A stretch of 64,000 nucleotides of DNA from contig CM060918.1 of assembly GCA_030737875.1 (NCBI GenBank), positions 771,770,552-771,834,551 on the forward strand. The letters run 5' to 3'. Below the pieces are notes generated by a model, which saw only the letters and a program-made list of their open reading frames with translations, was not told where the DNA came from and did not search any database. Source of the DNA: Allium sativum. Its lineage: Eukaryota; Streptophyta; Magnoliopsida; Asparagales; Amaryllidaceae. A program made the position numbers and the translations under genes. Below are positions 59,976 through 64,000 of this stretch, piece after piece. Each line of letters begins with the position of its first letter. Position 1 is the stretch's first letter.

Positions 59976-61622
59976 TATTTGTGAAGAGCATACGATGAAG
60001 TGAGTGTATACATTTTAAACCCGTGCGTTGTTGATTTTATCGTTGAGATTATATAGTTAATTTTCCAATGAAATTCCGAAGTATCAAATAGCTTCAAACA
60101 AAATGAAATGAAGAAAGAAAACGAAGGAAAGAAAAAACCAAATGTTTTCTTAAATATCGTTCAAAATTTCTTCTAGATGCTCTCGAAAGCCAATGATTCC
60201 ATAGTTTTTTCAACATGTAAAAGTAAAGCTTAAAGAGCGACAACATTTTATTTATTTATTTATTAAAAACATGTTCTGAATTAGTTATTAAAAACGTTCT
60301 TTGGAACAAATAATTTATGTAGAAATTAGGAACTCGTAACTGAAGACGACATTACCAAACAATTACCACTAACAACCTATAATACTGTTGTTGCTATATT
60401 ACATGCAGAAACTGCTAAAAGTACCATCCACGCCCGATTAATTTTCAGTTAGCATGATATTATTAGGATTTTTTTTTCAGTTTATCCTTCTTTTTAAAAT
60501 TAATTACGCAAAAAGTCATGTTTGTAAACTAATTACTAACAGGACCCTATTTTGATCGAACCAGCGTTGAGTTTGCCATAGCACACTGCCTCCATTTGAA
60601 ATCGCAGCGGTGTTATGTATAAAATAATATCGATGCTATTTGGAACAGTGTCAGTATGCACAAAAAAACAACACCGACGACATTTGAAATGCATCATTTA
60701 AAATGGCGTCATTTGAAATGATGTCATGCAGTGTGTTTTAATCAACTCGGCGCTGGGTTCGCCAAAACAGAGCTGTTTGTAATTACAAACAAGGCTATTG
60801 CGTAATAAGTTGTAAGCAAGGGCTAAATTGACAAATTCTGATAATATATGGTACCATTATTTTCCTTTTCAAAAGTGTTAAAAGATGCAATCATTCAAAC
60901 TTCCCTTCCATATCATTGTTTCTTCAATCCCGACGTGTTGTGGAAAAAAAAGGTAAAGATTTTGGTAGTTGACTATTGACCAATTCTTCCGTATTGATAA
61001 ATTTGCAACAACAGAAAATGAAAGGTTATTGGCATGAACATCTAACATGTAGGTTTCTGGAAGTTTGTAGTTGTAAACATATATAAAAGTGTAAGGCTGA
61101 TGATAATAAAGTAGCTTCTTTGTAACAGACTAGGGAAACATAGAGTTGTACTGTTTGGTTTCAGTAATTTGAGCCACTTTCTATTCTGTCTGATACAAGA
61201 TATTGGGTGGTTAATGTGCCCATTTTTTGTTTTCTGAAACTTAATTGCAATTAGAAAATAAATTGTTATTGGAAAAACGATAAGTTTACAATTTTGCAAA
61301 TGCAGATGTGAATATTGGTACAGGCATCATACTGCTTTCAGCAAGGGTGAAATGGTACTTCTGCAGTAACCAATAAGGTAAAATTGTCATCTTAGTCCCA
61401 CATCCTCAAATATTAGTGAATATGAATATACAAATATCGATACTTCACCAAATCAAATGCTGAGCTCAGTAGCGTGAGCTTGTGACCAAGTGGGGCATTA
61501 AAATGATGGAATGTTGGGTTATGTTATTGGATTCGGGTATACTGTGCAATTAGCTGGCCCGCCCGATCCAAGTTGCTGAGTGGCCTGTGTAGTTGGGCTG
61601 GAAAGTCGGGCTATGCTGGCTG

Positions 61623-62046
61623 TAGAAAGGAGGCAATGCGTCAGGCTGGCCACAGAGCAGCGAAGACTCCTTGCTCTCAACGGTGGATGGATAACGGGCT
61701 GCTGCACATTGTACCCACCATGGATTCAGTGATAATTCTCCAACAAACCATCATTTTTGCCCATCAATATGTTTCTATATCTATTACCATAAATACTAAT
61801 CTTTAGCAATGAATGTATCATTACATTCAATATATAGAAAGGAGGCAATGCGTCAGGCTGGCCACAGAGCAGCGAAGACTCCTTGCTCTCAACGGTGGAT
61901 GGATAACGGGCTGCTGCACATTGTACCCACAATGGATTCAGTGATAATTCTCCAACAAACCATCATTTTTGCCCATCAATATGTTTCTATATCTATTACC
62001 ATAAATACTAATCTTTAGCAATGAATGTATCATTACATTCAATATT
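61623..62046. repeat. Recent 212-bp tandem duplication
   Basis: Two copies, starting at 61623 and 61835, are nearly identical (for example ccaccatgg versus ccacaatgg). The near identity inside an otherwise heavily diverged segment shows it is much younger than the segmental duplication. The overlapping open frames reflect the repeat and not a gene. Confidence 0.92.
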
Positions 62047-63035
62047 TGCAAACAATATACTGAAAAATCAAAATTTTAGTTTGCAAAAATTAAAAGTAAA
62101 AACATTTAATTTAAAATAGTGACTATTGATATCCACATGCGAATTCAAATAACAAAATTAATTGTTAAAAATCAGGTTAAATGTGCTTACAAATAACACT
62201 AATCTCTGAAAGTGCCACGTCAAACAACAAATGCTTATACAGAACTTTTTGATAGCACAAGAGACTTCCAAATTACAAGTGGTAGGTCATTCTAAACATA
62301 GGTCAATGCTGTCAGATTCTCTATTCCTTAATTTAATTTACATGACATCATTCAATTTGACTATCCCATGTGAACGATGACTTATCACTTATTTATTTTG
62401 ATTCACATCCCCGCGATAGATACATCTTTACATGCTTAAAGACCACTCTTCCTGCTTTATATTTTGCTTAACGACTTATCATGCTCTCTCTTAGCATTTG
62501 AAATGTACCTTCGTTATATCTGCTGAACTGTCTGTTTTTATTTCATAGCTTCAATAAATTTTCAATTATTTTACTTAATTTTATTTTTATCTTTATATCT
62601 GCTGAACCTTCTTTATAAGTAACGACTTATCATGTTTGTTGATCAAAGATTCAGGGTGGAGCTATTTTTTGATCAGTTAATTGCTTTGTTGATTAACAAC
62701 CAGTTGCTTCTCAGAATGTGTAACCATCTACAAATTAACCATTTCAAGGGGAAGCATCGTTCCAAAACACAAGAGAATTTGAAACACTTGGCTATGTTAG
62801 AGAGAGTTTTGGGACTGTACCGGAGCGTATGGTTATAATTGGAAGGCATGTATCTTAATGTGGCAACAAAACTGATCTTACTACGATTTAATTTTTCTGT
62901 ACTCAGCAAAAGACTTATGGAATGATGGAGAAAAGAGAACACAAACTCAAAATTGTCAGAAATGAGAATTTTTTTTGGATATTCAGCTAATATGGTTTTC
63001 TGAAAATTTGACATGTTAAAAGGGCACTTGAACAT

Positions 63036-63072
63036 TTTGGGCCCACCACACTTTCGTTGCATCACTCTGATT
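63036..63072 (-). pseudogene. Truncated tRNA-iMet relic (5' half)
   Basis: On the minus strand it keeps the 5' acceptor arm, D arm and part of the anticodon stem of the tRNA at 55708 (ATCAGAGTGATGCAACGAAA, then GTGTGGTGGGCCC) with several substitutions. It breaks off just before the anticodon. It occupies the colinear position in duplication copy 2. Confidence 0.8.
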
Positions 63073-63103
63073 GACTGTAAATTGTGAGAGTTGCATTCTA
63101 CAG

Positions 63104-63225
63104 AATAATATGCAGCTAGTTCCTAAATTATATCAGAAAGCATATCGTCTTGTGTTTCAGCGTCAACCTAATACTCTTAAGAAAGGATTTTATGATATTT
63201 TGTTTACCCATGTAGCAGGGCAAAC
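63104..63225 (+). CDS. Putative exon of an unrecognised gene
   Basis: It follows a TTCTACAG acceptor and ends at AC/GTAAGT, a strong donor. From the ATG at 63110 it reads MQLVPKLYQKAYRLVFQRQP and then NTLKKGFYDILFTHVAGQ without stops, 38 codons plus two bases. The split codon joins correctly with the next exon. A decayed version of the beginning is seen at about 55815-55870 in duplication copy 1, so the duplication included this gene part. No family is recognised. Confidence 0.45.
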
Positions 63226-63329
63226 GTAAGTTATTTTTCTCTAATATATGAATTCTTGTTTAGTTTTTTTTCCTTGTGTTTAACTTTTATGAGTACAAGT
63301 CACTGGCTGATTATATTTACAATGTGCAG

Positions 63330-63411
63330 ATGCAGCTATCCTAATTCAAAACTTCTGAAGTGTGAGTTGGAAAATGGAGTGAATGAGGGGTTAACTTTAA
63401 GGGCAATATAA
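63330..63411 (+). CDS. Putative terminal exon of the same gene
   Basis: After a 104-base intron with GTAAGT donor, a CTGATTA branch-like sequence and an AATGTGCAG acceptor, the frame continues as CSYPNSKLLKCELENGVNEG and then LTLRAI and a TAA stop. Phase agreement across the intron supports a real or recently real gene end. Confidence 0.42.
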
Positions 63412-63773
63412 ATTATCCCACATCATGTGATAAATGTAAAAGAATGAGGATATATCTGAAGATGAGAAATTCTTAGTCGTTATGGTGGTTTTTATTTATA
63501 AGTGTATGTGGCGTGGTGCAGGTGTTGCCGTGATCTCTCTTTCTTCACCCGTTCATTTAGCATCATAATTATTATAAGATCTGACTTAATTATTTGCCCT
63601 GTATGTTTTTACTTAGAATTTCATTGCACAAGCTGCTGCTTTACCCAAATAGAATGGCGTACCGCCCTATGTTTAAGTTGCTGCTTAACCCAAATAGAAT
63701 AATGGCGTGCCGCCCTATGTTTCTACCGCTGCCCTCTTCGTTTTTTCCAATTGTTTGTTCTCAGTCACTAACT

Positions 63774-64000
63774 ATGTTCGTATCCACAGTAACCAAAGTT
63801 ACAAAACTACAAAAGATATTTGGATGCAAGGTGCCGCTTTATGATTTTAGAAAGAAAAGCAAGCATCCTAGGATTAATGATGTAGCCTATACACAAATTT
63901 ATGAGTGGATTCAGTTAGGTATCGGAACTTTGTATTTAAATTCATTATACCTATCGACTTATATGATAATAGAAAAAACATATCATTACCAGCCAAAGAA
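63774..64000 (+). CDS. Open frame running off the right edge, unrecognised
   Basis: From ATG at 63774 (or an acceptor-like TCCACAG ending at 63789) the frame stays open to the window end, more than 75 codons. It reads VTKLQKIFGCKVPLYDFRKK and then SKHPRINDVAYTQIYEWIQL. The first 55 residues look protein-like; after that it becomes AT-rich and may be intron (a possible donor TTAGGTATCGG lies near 63919). I recognise no family. Confidence 0.35.
   Translation, partial: MFVSTVTKVTKLQKIFGCKVPLYDFRKKSKHPRINDVAYTQIYEWIQLGIGTLYLNSLYLSTYMIIEKTYHYQPK

Larger units (their letters stand above)
56935..63200. repeat. Segmental duplication, copy 2 (with about 2.6 kb extra and a broken tRNA-iMet)
   Basis: It matches copy 1 in the same order, but 57720-60330 has no counterpart there. 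That extra stretch holds tRNA-Arg-like pseudogenes, a 45-T run and a TRIM-like element, so it was probably inserted or assembled after duplication. A later 212-bp tandem duplication lies at 61623-62046. Confidence 0.7.

Noticed and set aside
61573..62018. Paired 77- and 69-codon open frames with identical C-termini
   Set aside because: They are the two units of the 212-bp tandem duplication and show no protein features.

Overview
This window is plant nuclear DNA, most likely from a eudicot with a repeat-rich genome; I cannot name the species. The evidence is a stack of long-LTR Ty3/gypsy chromoviruses (Tekay/Del-like, all with an initiator-tRNA-Met primer site), a Ty1/copia (Sirevirus-like) LTR, small DNA transposons with clean target-site duplications, a TRIM-like element, and a real plant initiator tRNA-Met gene. 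No complete host protein-coding gene is recognisable.

Layout. 1-410: end of an LTR inserted in the left LTR of element A. 411-21428: element A (minus strand, LTR about 4.55 kb), whose internal region has lost most of pol. Element B (5095-16563, 11.5 kb, minus strand, TSD CTGCT) lies inside it. 21429-24657: 3' end and 3' LTR of a copia element (plus strand) interrupted by A. 24658-27197: unassigned sequence ending in a primer site. 27198-30803: LTR D of a fourth related family. 30804-36101: no recognisable gene; holds a 31-bp tandem array. 36102-47354: element C (11.3 kb, minus strand, TSD GTATT). 47355-50886: unassigned sequence. 50887-52053: PIF/Harbinger-type MITE carrying a hAT-type MITE. 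52378-63200: an old, diverged segmental duplication whose first copy carries the intact tRNA-iMet gene and whose second carries a truncated one. The second copy also holds about 2.6 kb with tRNA-Arg-like pseudogenes, a 45-T run and a TRIM. The last 1 kb holds exon-like fragments of an unrecognised gene.

Element biology. B and C encode Gag (two CCHC knuckles), aspartic protease, reverse transcriptase, RNase H, integrase and a chromodomain-like tail. B has one visible nonsense codon; C has one frameshift and two nonsense codons. LTR pairs of B and C differ at roughly 1% of sites by rough hand count, and A's differ more, which fits the nesting order.

Most interesting: the transcribed leader (downstream of the TATA box) of LTRs A, B, C and D contains one or two copies of an ~80-nt stem-loop. 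Its loop is conserved, while its stem sequence changes between families and still pairs. This looks like a covarying, conserved RNA structure. It sits with a second duplicated hairpin and with family-specific GTCGAC arrays in U3.
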